Source: Longimicrobium terrae
GTDB taxonomy: Bacteria; Gemmatimonadota; Gemmatimonadetes; Longimicrobiales; Longimicrobiaceae
Direction of reading: 5' to 3'
NCBI RefSeq assembly: GCF_014202995.1
Contig: NZ_JACHIA010000007.1
Location: forward strand, 124,001-188,000
DNA length: 64,000 bases
The position numbers and the translations under genes were made by a program. Under the pieces are notes generated by a model that saw only the letters and a program-made list of their open reading frames with translations, was not told where the DNA came from and made no database searches. This document shows positions 33,278 through 42,234 of the stretch, piece after piece; within the stretch, counting starts at the first letter, position 1, and the number at the start of each line of letters is the position of its first letter.

Positions 33278-34432
33278 CTACAGCGGCCGGCCGAACACCC
33301 GGTAGCGCTTGTACGGCGAGGCGCCGAGCTTGTCCATGGCCAGGCACATCTCGGGGTTGTCTTCCAGAATCCACGAAGCCTCGCCGGCCTCGTACCCCTT
33401 GCCCGACGCCACACGCAGTCCGTGCGTGTACAGCGCCGCGCCCAGGCCGGAATGCTGGTACCCGGGCTTCATTCCCAGCGTAAGCACGCGTACGGTGCGG
33501 ATGCGGCGCTGGTGCCACAGGAACTTGAAGACGCCGAACGGAAACAGCCTGCCGTCGGGAAGGTGGCGGATGGCCCGGTTCAGGTCCGGAAGCGCGAGCA
33601 GAAAGCCGATCGGCTCGCCGTCGGGCTTTTCGGCGATCAGGCACAGGTCGGGGTCCACCACCGGCTTGAGCTCCTTGGCCAGGTGCTCGAACTCCGCCTC
33701 CGTCATGGGCACGAAGCCCCAGTTCCGCGACCAGGCGGCGTTGTACACTTCCTGAATGCGCGCCACCTCGGCCTTGAGGTCCTTCATGCGCACGGAGCGG
33801 ATGGTGGCACCCATCCGCCGCGCCAGCCGCTCCATTCCCTGGGACAGGCGATCCGGAACGGCAGGGCTGGGAATCCAGTACGCCAGCAGATCCTTGGCCT
33901 TGGTCCACCCTGCGGCCTCGAACAGGCGGCCGTAGTAGGGCGGATTGTGCGACATCATCACCGTGGGCGGCGTATCGAAGCCGTCGATCAGCACGCCGGG
34001 CGAGGAAAACTCGTCGTTGGTGCTGAAGTTGAAGGGCCCCATCACCCGGTCCATCCCCCGCGCCCGCAGCCAGTCCGTGCACGCCTCCAGCAGCGCCCCC
34101 GCCGCGTCGGCGTCGTCCAGGCACTCAAAGAAGCCGATGGTGCCCGTGCGCTCGCCGTGAAAGCGGTTGTACTCGTGGTTCACCACCGCGGCCACGCGGC
34201 CCACCATCCGGCCCCCGCGCTCGGCGGCGAAGTAGGCCACGTCGGCGTGCTGGTGAAAGGGGTGCTTCTTTCGATCGAGGACCGGCTCCAGCGCCATGCG
34301 AAGAGGCGGAACCCACTGGGGGTCCCGCCCGTTCACCGTCCACGCGAAGTTCACAAAGGGCTTCAGGCTTTCGCCCGCCGCGATCTCGCGGACGGTGAGG
34401 CCCTGCCCCGCGGCGGGGGCGGCGGTGCTCAC
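33278..34432 (-). CDS. bcerS: Bacterial ceramide synthase-like acyltransferase (YghO/GNAT-fold)
   Basis: 384 residues. The sequence has the YghO-type double-GNAT pattern: 'FAWTVNGRDPQWVPPLRMAL', 'HADVAYFAAERGGRMVGRVAAVVN', 'VMGPFNFSTNDEFSSPGVLIDGFD', and C-terminal 'VLTLGMKPGYQHSGLGAALY'. In Caulobacter a YghO-family protein was shown to N-acylate the sphingoid base (bacterial ceramide synthase). Here the gene overlaps the spt gene by 4 bp (GTGA) and is third in the set cerR-spt-bcerS, which strongly supports that role. The start GTG at 34432 is set by this overlap. Cytoplasmic, no membrane segment visible. The functional name rests on family plus context, not on a test. Confidence 0.82.
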   Translation of the reverse strand: MSTAAPAAGQGLTVREIAAGESLKPFVNFAWTVNGRDPQWVPPLRMALEPVLDRKKHPFHQHADVAYFAAERGGRMVGRVAAVVNHEYNRFHGERTGTIGFFECLDDADAAGALLEACTDWLRARGMDRVMGPFNFSTNDEFSSPGVLIDGFDTPPTVMMSHNPPYYGRLFEAAGWTKAKDLLAYWIPSPAVPDRLSQGMERLARRMGATIRSVRMKDLKAEVARIQEVYNAAWSRNWGFVPMTEAEFEHLAKELKPVVDPDLCLIAEKPDGEPIGFLLALPDLNRAIRHLPDGRLFPFGVFKFLWHQRRIRTVRVLTLGMKPGYQHSGLGAALYTHGLRVASGKGYEAGEASWILEDNPEMCLAMDKLGASPYKRYRVFGRPL

Positions 34433-35655
34433 GCCGCCCCTCCCACGATGCCCAGCTGGCGGCCCACGGTGCCAAACGCGTCCAGCACGCGGTCCAGCTG
34501 CTCGGTGGTGTGCGTGGCCATGACGGAGGTGCGCAGGCGGCAGGAGTTTTCCGGCACGGCGGGGGGCAGCACCGGGTTGGTGAACACGCCCATGTCAAAG
34601 AGCGCGCGCCAGAAGATGAACGTCTTTTCCATGTCGCCCGACGCGACGGGGATGATGGGCGTCTCCGAGCCGACCGTGTCGAAGCCCAGCGCGTTCAGCC
34701 CGCCGCGCAGGTAGTCGGCGTTCTTCCACAACTGCTCGCGGCGCTGCGGCTCCTGCTCCATCACGTCCAGGCAGGCCAGAACGGTGGCCACGGCCGAGCC
34801 CGGCATGCTGGCGCTGAAGATGAGCGGCCGCGAGTGGTGCTTCAGGTAGTGGATGACGTCCGCCGGCCCCGCCGCCGCGCCGCCGATGCTGGCGAACGAC
34901 TTGGAGAAGGTGATCATCGTAAGGTCCACCCGGTCCTGCAGCCCGTAGTGCTCCGCGGTGCCGCCGCCGTTGCGGCCCAGCACGCCCACCGAGTGCGCGT
35001 CGTCCACCAGCAGGCGGGCGCCGTACTCGTCCTTGATGTCCACCAGCGAGGGAAGGTCGACGATGTTGCCCTCCATGCTGAACACGCCGTCGGTGGCGAT
35101 CAGCACGCCGTTGCTGTCGCGGTGCCGCTCCAGCACGCGGCGCAGCGCGCCCATGTCGCCGTGCTGGTAGCGGGCCAGCTCGCCCGCGGCCAGCTGCGCG
35201 CCGTCCAGCAGGCAGGCGTGGTTCAGCCGGTCCTGCACCACGAGGGCGCCGCGCGTCACCAGCCCGCCGATGATGCCCAGGTTGGTCTGGTAGCCGGTGC
35301 TGAACACCAGCGCCGCCTCGGCGCCCATGAGCGCGGCCAGGCGGTGCTCCAGCTCCTCGTGCAGATCCAGCGTGCCGTTCAGAAAGCGGCTGCCGGTGTT
35401 GCCGGTGCCGTACCGGGCCAGGGCGTCGCGCGCCTTTTCCAGGACGTACGGGTGATGGGTAAGCCCCAGGTAGTTGTTGGAGCCCACCATGATCTTGGTT
35501 TCGCCGCGGATCACCACTTCGGTGTCGTGCGATTCCTGGATCGGCTGAAAATAGGGATACAGGCCGCGCTCCATCATCTCGTGCGCGGCGGTGAATCGCC
35601 GGCACTTGTCGAAGATGTCCACGGTCTGCCGCACGGTCTGCTCCACGGTCGCCAT
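34429..35655 (-). CDS. spt: Serine palmitoyltransferase (alpha-oxoamine synthase family)
   Basis: 408 residues. PLP-binding Lys252 in 'TFSKSFASIGG', the DDAHSVG motif at 218-224, and 'GSNNYLGLTHHPYVLEKARD' near 58-78 place it in the alpha-oxoamine synthase family (SPT, AONS, KBL, ALAS). The N-terminal 'FDKCRRFTAAHEMMERGLYPYFQPI' and context with CerR- and bCerS-like genes favour serine palmitoyltransferase, which condenses L-serine with palmitoyl thioester to 3-oxosphinganine. Biotin or heme synthesis partners are absent nearby. The start overlaps the cerR stop (TGATG). No acyl carrier protein gene lies in the set, unlike Caulobacter. Confidence 0.87.
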   Translation of the reverse strand: MATVEQTVRQTVDIFDKCRRFTAAHEMMERGLYPYFQPIQESHDTEVVIRGETKIMVGSNNYLGLTHHPYVLEKARDALARYGTGNTGSRFLNGTLDLHEELEHRLAALMGAEAALVFSTGYQTNLGIIGGLVTRGALVVQDRLNHACLLDGAQLAAGELARYQHGDMGALRRVLERHRDSNGVLIATDGVFSMEGNIVDLPSLVDIKDEYGARLLVDDAHSVGVLGRNGGGTAEHYGLQDRVDLTMITFSKSFASIGGAAAGPADVIHYLKHHSRPLIFSASMPGSAVATVLACLDVMEQEPQRREQLWKNADYLRGGLNALGFDTVGSETPIIPVASGDMEKTFIFWRALFDMGVFTNPVLPPAVPENSCRLRTSVMATHTTEQLDRVLDAFGTVGRQLGIVGGAA

Positions 35656-36623
35656 CAAACCCAATCCTGTTCCCGGTACCACTGGGCCGTCCGCTGGATG
35701 CCCTCGGCCAGGGGAGTCGCCGTTCCCGGGGGGATCAGCGACTCCAGCCCGCCAAGGTCGCAGAGCCACGCCGGGGCCAGCATTTCTTCGGCTTTTTCTC
35801 GGTTGAACACGCCCACCCCGCCAAACCACCCGGCCACGGCGCCCGCGGCGCGCACGCCGGCGGGGGGCAGCGGCACGCGCACCGGGCGCGTGCCCATGGC
35901 GTGCGAGATGTGGCGCACCACGTCGCCCCACGGGTGCTCCACCGGCTCCGCCACCGCGTACGTGCCCGCGGGGGCGTCGGCCGCGCGCGCCAGGGCAGCG
36001 GCCAGGTCTTCCACGTACAGCATGTGCGTGCGCAGCTCCGGTCCCGCGGGTGCGGGGGCCAGCCTGCGCTTCACGAGCTTGAAGTAGGGTAGCAGGGCCC
36101 GGTCGCCGGGCCCGTAGACGGGCGGGGCGCGAAGGATGGCGGCTTGTACACCCCGGGCCGCGGCCTCGTTCACCACCGCCTCGCCCTGCAGCTTGGTGCG
36201 CCCGTACGTGGAGACCGGCTCGGGCGTTTCGTCCGCGCGGCGGGGGCGGCCGTGGCGCGCCGGGCCGCAGGCGGCGTAAGAGCTCAGGTACACCAGCCGC
36301 CGCGGGCGCGGATGGGCGGCCAGGACGGCGTCCACCACGGCGCGCGTGCCGTCCACGTTGGCGCGGCGGTACGCCTCTTCGCCCCGCGCGGCGGTGACGG
36401 CGGCCAGGTGAAACACGGTGTCCGCGCCGGACGCGCCCTCGCGCAGCGCGTCGGCGGAGTGCAGGTCGCCGCGCACCCGTTCCACGCCGTATTCCTGCAG
36501 CAGGCGCGTGTCGCTGGAGCCGCGCACCAGGGCCCGCATGCGCCACCCGTCCGCGGCCAGCCGGCGTACCAGGTGGCCTCCCACGAAGCCGGTGGCCCCG
36601 GTGATAAGTGCGGTTCGGCTCAT
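35655..36623 (-). CDS. cerR: NAD(P)-dependent epimerase/reductase of the CerR type
   Basis: 322 residues, extended SDR fold. Cofactor motif 'TGATGFVGGHLVRRL' (8-22), catalytic Tyr140 and Lys144 in 'YGRTK', Ser near 114 in 'VYLSSYAACG', and substrate region 'VYGPGDRALLPYFKLVKRRL'. In Caulobacter an SDR encoded with spt, named CerR, reduces the 3-oxo group of the ceramide precursor. The first position in a coupled operon with spt and a bCerS-like gene makes that the best call; generic sugar epimerase is the alternative. ATG at 36623 has no strong ribosome-binding site. Promoter at 36770-36798 leaves a ~140-nt leader. Confidence 0.82.
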   Translation of the reverse strand: MSRTALITGATGFVGGHLVRRLAADGWRMRALVRGSSDTRLLQEYGVERVRGDLHSADALREGASGADTVFHLAAVTAARGEEAYRRANVDGTRAVVDAVLAAHPRPRRLVYLSSYAACGPARHGRPRRADETPEPVSTYGRTKLQGEAVVNEAAARGVQAAILRAPPVYGPGDRALLPYFKLVKRRLAPAPAGPELRTHMLYVEDLAAALARAADAPAGTYAVAEPVEHPWGDVVRHISHAMGTRPVRVPLPPAGVRAAGAVAGWFGGVGVFNREKAEEMLAPAWLCDLGGLESLIPPGTATPLAEGIQRTAQWYREQDWV

Positions 36624-36769
36624 GACGCGTGGAAATGTGCGGCGCGCCCGGCACCGGCGCAACGCGCGTGCAGGCTCGGGGTGCGGATACGAACAAGGAG
36701 GACCGGGCGTTGCGGCCCAGATCCTCCCTCCTGCCGACGGCCGGCGCAGATCACCCCGGTGTGGCCGCA

Positions 36770-36798
36770 AACCTAGTCGCGGCGCGGGGTTGTGTCAA
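36770..36798 (-). promoter_or_regulatory. Promoter of the ceramide operon
   Basis: On the minus strand TTGACA, 17-bp spacer, TAGGTT. Perfect -35 box. From 36799 to 37046 I see no gene, only GC-rich DNA. Confidence 0.75.
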
Positions 36799-37046
36799 CC
36801 GCGCGGCGCGATTGGAGGCCATTCGCCTCCGCGCGGAGATCCCCACGCGGAGCCGTGGCGGCGTGCGGAAATTTGTCCGCGGAAACGGGGAAGAAAAGCC
36901 GCGAGACGTGGAGAAATCCCGGCGGACGAGCCGCGCGAGCGCCCGCCGGTCGGAGTCTTCTCCACCGGCTGCGCCGAGACTGGCGCATGAGACTCTGGCT
37001 CGTGCTGGACGGCCGGCTTTCGCGCCTCGTTTCGTATCAGAAAAGA

Positions 37047-37081
37047 CAAAGGTCACGGAGCGTGCGTGCTCCGTGACCTCG
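37047..37081 (-). terminator. Terminator of the GAF gene
   Basis: GGTCACGGAG...CTCCGTGACC hairpin; on the minus strand followed by TTTGTCTTTTC. It lies 58 bp past the stop at 37139. Confidence 0.85.
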
Positions 37082-37138
37082 GTCCATCAGTTCAGGGCGG
37101 AGGGATGGGGCCATCCCCGCTCCCCATCCGCCGGCGGA

Positions 37139-37651
37139 TCAGGACCGCCGCGCTTCGATGCGCTCCAGGGCCTGCCGCGCCAGCCCGTGCAGCAGTTCCA
37201 GGTCCTGCTCGCTGAAGGACCGCGCTTCGGTTCCCACCACGCACAGGTTGCCCAGCACCTCGCCGGTGGAGGTCACCAGCGGAACGCCGGCGTAGCAGCG
37301 GATTCCCTCGTGCACCACCAGCGGGTTGTCGCGCACCAGCGGATGGGTGGTGGCGTCTTCGATGACGAGCGGTTCGCCCGTCCGCACGGAGTTGGCGCAG
37401 AACGACCACTCCACCGGAACGCCGCCGGCCTCCGCGATCCAGCCGGAAAGCCCGTGCTGCGCCGCAAACACCTGCGCGCTGTCCAGCACGATGGTCACCA
37501 GCCCGGTGGGCAGGTCCAGCCGCCGCGCGGCCTCGTCCGCCAGCTCCTGCAGAACCGGATCGGGGGCGGGGTTCTTGAGCCCCAGGTCGGCGATGGCGGC
37601 CAGCCGCGGCGGGCTCTGCACCTTCTCGAACGCACTCACGGAATCAGTCAC
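37139..37651 (-). CDS. Stand-alone GAF-domain sensor protein
   Basis: 170 residues from a GTG at 37651 preceded by GGGGGAG. A single GAF domain covers residues ~25-165: 'LQELADEAARRLDLPTGLVTIVLDSAQVF', 'FCANSVRTGEPLVIEDATTHPLV' and 'CYAGVPLVTSTGEVLGNLCVVG' followed by 'FSEQDLELLHGLARQAL'. The FCxxxxxxGEPLVIEDA pattern is typical of GAF domains fused to kinases or cyclases. No output domain is attached, so it may bind a small ligand and act on another protein. The start overlaps the stop of the small gene upstream (GTGA), so the two are co-translated. Confidence 0.85.
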   Translation of the reverse strand: MTDSVSAFEKVQSPPRLAAIADLGLKNPAPDPVLQELADEAARRLDLPTGLVTIVLDSAQVFAAQHGLSGWIAEAGGVPVEWSFCANSVRTGEPLVIEDATTHPLVRDNPLVVHEGIRCYAGVPLVTSTGEVLGNLCVVGTEARSFSEQDLELLHGLARQALERIEARRS

Positions 37652-37935
37652 GGATTGCTCCCCCGGTTTGCCGTCAGCAGGCGGTAGGTTCGCAGCCGCA
37701 CCACCAGCGACGACCCGATCACCCCTACTACGCCCGTCTGACGCGCAAGCCATTCGGACACCTTCATCATGGCATCGGGCTCCAGATCGCGCGCGCCCAC
37801 GGGCACGCCGCTCTCGCGGCAGGCGCGAATCCACACCGAAGCCGCCTCATCCGCGCCCACGCCGCGCGCCAGAAACGCCAGCGCGTCGTCCTTGGAGGGC
37901 GGCGCGAGCCCGTACCCCGGTACGGCAGTGTGCAT
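37648..37935 (-). CDS. Small protein upstream of the GAF gene, function unknown
   Basis: 95 residues from the ATG at 37935, which follows GAGGGGGAAG. Mostly helical ('KDDALAFLARGVGADEAASVWIRACRESG', 'PDAMMKVSEWLARQTGVVGVIGSSLVVRLRTY'). No family is recognised; the helical N-terminal part recalls regulators paired with GAF proteins, but that is only a resemblance. The 4-bp overlap with the GAF gene argues that it is real and that the two products work together. Confidence 0.65.
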   Translation of the reverse strand: MHTAVPGYGLAPPSKDDALAFLARGVGADEAASVWIRACRESGVPVGARDLEPDAMMKVSEWLARQTGVVGVIGSSLVVRLRTYRLLTANRGSNP

Positions 37936-38140
37936 GTTCAATCTTCCCCCTCTGAAACCTTCGCATCCTTCTATCAAGGTTCTAAAAGTAAGGGGAGAAA
38001 AGGACTGTGTCAAACGCTGCTACCGTAAACAGTATCAGATTTTACATCCTTCCGACCACCCTTTGCCCTGCATTCCGCCGGGTGCGATTATGGCTACGGA
38101 GGATGCCGGCAGGGAAGGGCAACGACGCGGAGACGGGGTG

Positions 38141-39592
38141 ATGACGGATCAGACGCAGTTCATCAAGGTGCCGCACGTGGTGATCGTGGGCGGCGGGTTC
38201 GGCGGGTTGTCGGCGGCGCGGGCGCTGCGCAAGGCACCCGTGAGCGCCACGCTCGTGGACCGGCGCAACCACCATCTCTTTCAGCCGCTGCTGTACCAGG
38301 TGGCGACCGCGGCGCTTTCGCCGGCCGACATCACGGCGCCCATCCGCGGCATTCTGCGAAAGCAGCGCGCCACGGAGGTGCGCATGGCCGAGGTGCAGGG
38401 CTTTGATCTGCCGGCGCGCCGCGTTCACCTGACGTCCGGCGAGGCGCTGGCGTACGATTACCTGATCGTGGCGACGGGGGCCACGCACGCCTATTTCGGC
38501 CACCCGGAGTGGGAGCCGGTGGCCCCCGGCCTCAAGACGGTGGAAGACGCCACCGAGATCCGCCGCCGCTTTCTTCTCGCCTTCGAGGCCGCGGAGGGCG
38601 AGCGGGATCCGGAAAAGCGGGCCGCGCTGCTCACCTTTGTGGTCGTGGGCGCGGGACCGACGGGGGTGGAACTGGCGGGATCGATGGCCGAAATCGCCCG
38701 CCACTCCATGATCCGCGACTTCCGCAACATCAACCCCGGCAGCGCGCGGGTTGTGCTGGTGGAAGGCGGCCCCCGCGTCCTTTCCGCGTACGATGAAAAG
38801 CTGTCCGCCTACGCCGCGCGCGCGCTCACACGGATCGGGGTGGAGGTGCGGACGGGGGCGATCGTGACGGGGATCGACGCGGAGGGCGTGTCCATTGGCG
38901 AGGAGCGCATCCCGGCGCGCAACGTGGTCTGGGCCGCGGGGGTGACGGCGTCGCCGCTGGGCAAGGCGCTGGGCGTGCCCACCGACCGCGTGGGCCGGGT
39001 GATGATCCGCCCGGACCTGTCCATCCCCGGCCACCCGGAAGTGTTCGTCATCGGCGACCTGGCCAGCCTGGAAGGGCCGGGCGGGCGGCCGCTGCCCGGC
39101 GTGGCACAGGTGGCCAACCAGCAGGGCGTGCACGCCGCCAACAACATCCGCCGCCTGATCCGCGGCGAGCCGCAGACCTCCTTTCGCTACGTGGACAAAG
39201 GGAGCATGGCCACCATCGGCCGGCGCGCGGCGGTGATGGAGGCGGGGCGCGTCAAGATGAAGGGCTGGTTCGCGTGGGTGGCGTGGCTGGTGATCCACGT
39301 CTTCTTTCTGGTCGGGTTCCGCAACCGCATCCTGGTGATGACGCAGTGGGCGTGGAACTACCTGACTTGGCAGCGCGGCGCCCGGCTGATCACGGGCGAG
39401 ACGGGGGCGGAGCTCGCCCCGCGCGGCAAGCCCATCGGCACGCCGGAGGGGCACAGCGAGCCCATGTCGGAGGGGCGGCCCGCCTCGCGCGACGCCGCCC
39501 TGGCCGCGGCGCAGGGGCAGACCGCGCCGTCGGACGGGGAGGGGGCGGGGTGGATGGGCGGGGACAGGAGCCAGGCAGGGAATAGGGAATAG
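38141..39592 (+). CDS. ndh: Type II NADH:quinone oxidoreductase (NDH-2)
   Basis: 483 residues from the ATG at 38141 (GGAG 8 bp upstream); an ATG at 38090 is possible but has no ribosome-binding site. Two Rossmann motifs: 'VVIVGGGFGGLSAARALRK' for FAD and 'FVVVGAGPTGVELAGSMAEI' for NADH. The quinone-site region 'NHHLFQPLLYQVATAALSPADI' and 'VFVIGDLASLEG...LPGVAQVANQQG' match NDH-2. A C-terminal hydrophobic helix ('FAWVAWLVIHVFFLVGF') tethers it to the inner membrane. It moves electrons from NADH to quinone without proton pumping. The last residues are a poorly conserved tail; the stop comes from a (GGGAATA)n repeat, as in the GMC gene. Confidence 0.9.
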   Translation: MTDQTQFIKVPHVVIVGGGFGGLSAARALRKAPVSATLVDRRNHHLFQPLLYQVATAALSPADITAPIRGILRKQRATEVRMAEVQGFDLPARRVHLTSGEALAYDYLIVATGATHAYFGHPEWEPVAPGLKTVEDATEIRRRFLLAFEAAEGERDPEKRAALLTFVVVGAGPTGVELAGSMAEIARHSMIRDFRNINPGSARVVLVEGGPRVLSAYDEKLSAYAARALTRIGVEVRTGAIVTGIDAEGVSIGEERIPARNVVWAAGVTASPLGKALGVPTDRVGRVMIRPDLSIPGHPEVFVIGDLASLEGPGGRPLPGVAQVANQQGVHAANNIRRLIRGEPQTSFRYVDKGSMATIGRRAAVMEAGRVKMKGWFAWVAWLVIHVFFLVGFRNRILVMTQWAWNYLTWQRGARLITGETGAELAPRGKPIGTPEGHSEPMSEGRPASRDAALAAAQGQTAPSDGEGAGWMGGDRSQAGNRE

Positions 39593-39610
39593 GGAATGGG
39601 GAATAGGGGG
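39577..39610. repeat. (GGGAATA)n run overlapping the ndh end
   Basis: About four units; the first supplies the TAG stop of ndh. Confidence 0.85.
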
Positions 39611-39678
39611 GTGCGGCTCGGGCGAAGGATCCGGTGCGCGGGGGCGGAATTCGCCGGGCTCAAGGGACGGGGCGGCGC

Positions 39679-40572
39679 GTGAGATTGTCCCCGGCGGACT
39701 ACGCGGCGCGGCTGGAGGTGTGGGCGCGGCGGGCGGGCGTTCGGGCGCGGGCGGTGCGATACGCGCGGCCGGAGGCGCGCGGCGAGGTGTGCGCCCTCCG
39801 ACTCTCCCCGCCGCGGCCGGAGGCGCGCGCCGTGGTGGTGCACGGGGCGGGGAACGACGCCGTCTTTCCCCTGCTCGCGCTTTTCCGTACGCTGCTCTCG
39901 GCGGGTGTGGAGGTGTTCTCGTTCGATGTGGATGGGCACGGGCGCGGCAGCACCACGGTGTTCTCGGTGGATGCGGTGCGCGGCGCCGTCGCCGCGGCCG
40001 TGCGGGCCGCGGAGGAGGACCGGCCCGCGCTGCCGCTGCACCTGATCGGCCACAGCCTGGGCGGCGCGCTGGTGCTGGATGCGCTCGCCTCGAACTCGGT
40101 GGAGTGCGCGTCCGCGTCCATCCTCTCCGCGCCGGTGGAAGTGCGCATCGGGGTGCGGACGGTGTTCGGCGAACTGGGCGGATTCTTTCGGCGGGCGACG
40201 CTGGGGCAGCGCGCGGACTACGGATTGTGGGGACTGGTTCCCGCGTTCGGGCCGGTGCGGCGCGGCGCCTATCCCTTTCGCCGCGCAGACGCGGACGGGC
40301 GCAACTGGAGCTACGTGGCCGCGGTGGCCCGGCTGCTGGCGGAAATGGAACTGGAGCGCCGCGTGCAATCCACCCGCGCTCCCACCCTGCTGGTCTACAG
40401 CCACGGAGACGCACTGGTGCCACACGCGCAGGGCGCACGCCTGGCCGCCCGCATTCCCGCCGCGCGGCTCGTATCTCCGCCATCCGCCTCGCACTACGGG
40501 CTTCCGTTCGATCCCGCGACGCTGGCCGCGGTCGCGGAGTGGACGTCATCCCACGCCCTGGCGGCGCGATGA
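39679..40572 (+). CDS. Alpha/beta hydrolase (serine lysophospholipase-like)
   Basis: 297 residues from a GTG at 39679; a GTG at 39634 is an alternative. Oxyanion-strand motif 'VVVHGAGNDAVF', 'FSFDVDGHGRG', the nucleophile elbow 'GHSLGG' (Ser near 135), an Asp in 'LLVYSHGDALVPHAQ', and a late His in 'PSASHYGLPFD' give a complete Ser-Asp-His triad. Substrates of such hydrolases are esters, often lipids; it cannot be specified. The gene overlaps the amidohydrolase gene by 4 bp (ATGA), so they are likely used together. Confidence 0.82.
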   Translation: MRLSPADYAARLEVWARRAGVRARAVRYARPEARGEVCALRLSPPRPEARAVVVHGAGNDAVFPLLALFRTLLSAGVEVFSFDVDGHGRGSTTVFSVDAVRGAVAAAVRAAEEDRPALPLHLIGHSLGGALVLDALASNSVECASASILSAPVEVRIGVRTVFGELGGFFRRATLGQRADYGLWGLVPAFGPVRRGAYPFRRADADGRNWSYVAAVARLLAEMELERRVQSTRAPTLLVYSHGDALVPHAQGARLAARIPAARLVSPPSASHYGLPFDPATLAAVAEWTSSHALAAR

Positions 40573-41600
40573 GCGGGGGAGAGCGGCCGGCGCCGCGCAT
40601 CGACGTTCACGTCCACCTGGCCGGCGTGGGGACGGATGGATCGGGATGCTGGATCTCGCCCGCGTTCGAGAAGCGGATCACCTTTCGGCTCCTGCGCGCG
40701 CGGCACGGGATGTCGGCCGCGCGGCCCGCGGCGGACGCGGACTGGGCGGCGGACGTGGCGGAAAGGGTGCGCGGGAGCGAACTGACGCACGCCGTCGTCC
40801 TGGGCTTTGACGGCGTCTATCGCCACGGCGCGCTGGACCGCGGGCGATCGCAGATGATCGTTCCCGCGGACTGGGTGTTCCGCGTCTGCCGCGCGCATCC
40901 GGAGCTGCTTCCGGGGCCGTCCATCAACCCCCATCGCGCGGATGCGCTGGAGCGGCTGGAGGAGTGCATCGAGGGCGGCGCGGTGCTGATCAAGTGGCTT
41001 CCCGCCACGCAGGGCATCGATCCGGCGCACCCGTCGCTGGCCGCGTTCTACCGCCGCTGCGCGGAGGCGCGCCTTCCCATCCTCACCCACTCCGGCGGGA
41101 CGGAAGGGACGTTCGCGCAGGTGAACCCCGCGCTCAAGGACCTGCGCCGCATGATTCCCGCGCTGCGGGCGGGGGTGCCGGTGATCGTGGCGCACACGGG
41201 CGCGCCGGTGGCGTACGCGCGCGACCGCGACCAGGTGCCGCTGCTGCGCGCCATGCTGGATGAGTTTCCGCACCTGTGGGTGGACAACTCGGGGATGGCC
41301 AACCCCGCGCGCTTTCAGCACCTGCCGCGCTATGCGCGCGATGCGCGATTAACGGCGCGCACGCTGCACGGGAGCGACTTTCCGGTGCCGTCCAACAGCT
41401 TCTGGTACGGCGGGGTGGTAGGATGGAGGGAAGTCGCGCGCCTGGAGCGCATCCGCAACCGCATGCAGCGCGACATCGAAATGAAGCGCGCCCTCGGCTA
41501 CCCCGACGCCGTGCTCACCCGCGCCGCGTCCGTGCTCCCGAATCTGGACCGGTGGATCAGACGCGGCGCGTACGGGGAGCGGAGCACTCCGCCGCTCTGA
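40569..41600 (+). CDS. Amidohydrolase-family (amidohydrolase 2-like) TIM-barrel metal enzyme
   Basis: 343 residues. N-terminal metal motif 'DVHVHLAG' (about 12-19), 'LIKWLPATQGIDPAHPSLAAFY', the His in 'LPILTHSGGTEGTF', the His in 'VIVAHTGAPV', and 'LHGSDFPVPSN' with the Asp fit the amidohydrolase-2 family, which hydrolyses or decarboxylates small acids. 'VDNSGMANPARFQHL' lies in the barrel. Coupled to the alpha/beta hydrolase gene upstream. The last few codons ('GERSTPPL') run into a palindromic repeat. Confidence 0.82.
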   Translation: MSGGERPAPRIDVHVHLAGVGTDGSGCWISPAFEKRITFRLLRARHGMSAARPAADADWAADVAERVRGSELTHAVVLGFDGVYRHGALDRGRSQMIVPADWVFRVCRAHPELLPGPSINPHRADALERLEECIEGGAVLIKWLPATQGIDPAHPSLAAFYRRCAEARLPILTHSGGTEGTFAQVNPALKDLRRMIPALRAGVPVIVAHTGAPVAYARDRDQVPLLRAMLDEFPHLWVDNSGMANPARFQHLPRYARDARLTARTLHGSDFPVPSNSFWYGGVVGWREVARLERIRNRMQRDIEMKRALGYPDAVLTRAASVLPNLDRWIRRGAYGERSTPPL

Positions 41601-42180
41601 TGCGCGATGCGAGCGTCAGAGCGGCCCCGCGCCGTCGGGAGCGGATGAATCCGCCGCTCCAACAGCGGGAAGCCCCGACACCGGCCGCTGGCGCGTCCGG
41701 TTCGGGGCTTCAGCTGCACGTGGCGGCAATCCTGATGCGTTTGAGACGGTTGGAACGGGCGAAAGGTAGATCCTTCGTCGGCGCCAAGCACTTGCGTGGC
41801 AACAGTTTCGGCCGGCGCCTCCTCAGGATGACGCCCTCGGGCGCAGGGGCGGAGTTCCTGCCGTCAAGCGCGGTTGAAGCCCCGGGCGTGGACGCGCCAG
41901 CGGCCACGAGCCGGGGGTTACCGCTTGTTGAGCGGCGGATTCATTCGCTCAACGGAGCGGCTGCGTACCTCAACCGGGACGCGGTCGCGCACCGCACTCC
42001 GTCGCCCGCGCCGAACGGCTCCCCCTCTCCCGCGGAGCGGGCGGAGGGGGCTGGGGGGAGGGGGCCCCATCCGCGCGCACCTCGCCCCGCCGCTCACACG
42101 GAGTTGCCGTTCTCCCTCTCCGTGCGTCTGTTTGCACGGGGAGGGCCGGGGAGGGGCCTCCAAGGCCGGCCGCTCCGCCG
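41601..42180. repeat. Composite intergenic repeat block, copy 3, with inverted ends
   Basis: A forward unit (41636-41713, 'GAGCGGATGAATCCGCCGCTC' through CCCCGACACCGG...GGGGCTTCA) and an inverted, diverged unit (41877-41953, 'GAAGCCCCGGGCGTGGACGC' through GAGCGGCGGATTCATTCGCTC) enclose ~165 bp. A CTCTCCCGC...GGGGAGGGGG block (42020-42065) follows. The forward unit is nearly identical to 2494-2565. No credible gene is present. Confidence 0.75.
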
Positions 42181-42234
42181 GATCATCGGCCTGCGCCTGT
42201 TCCATCCCCCACCATCCACATCACCCATCGTCCC

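Noticed and set aside
34429-35655. Biotin-synthesis AONS or glycine C-acetyltransferase
   Set aside because: No bioA, bioD or tdh neighbours; the coupled CerR- and bCerS-like genes point to sphingolipid synthesis.
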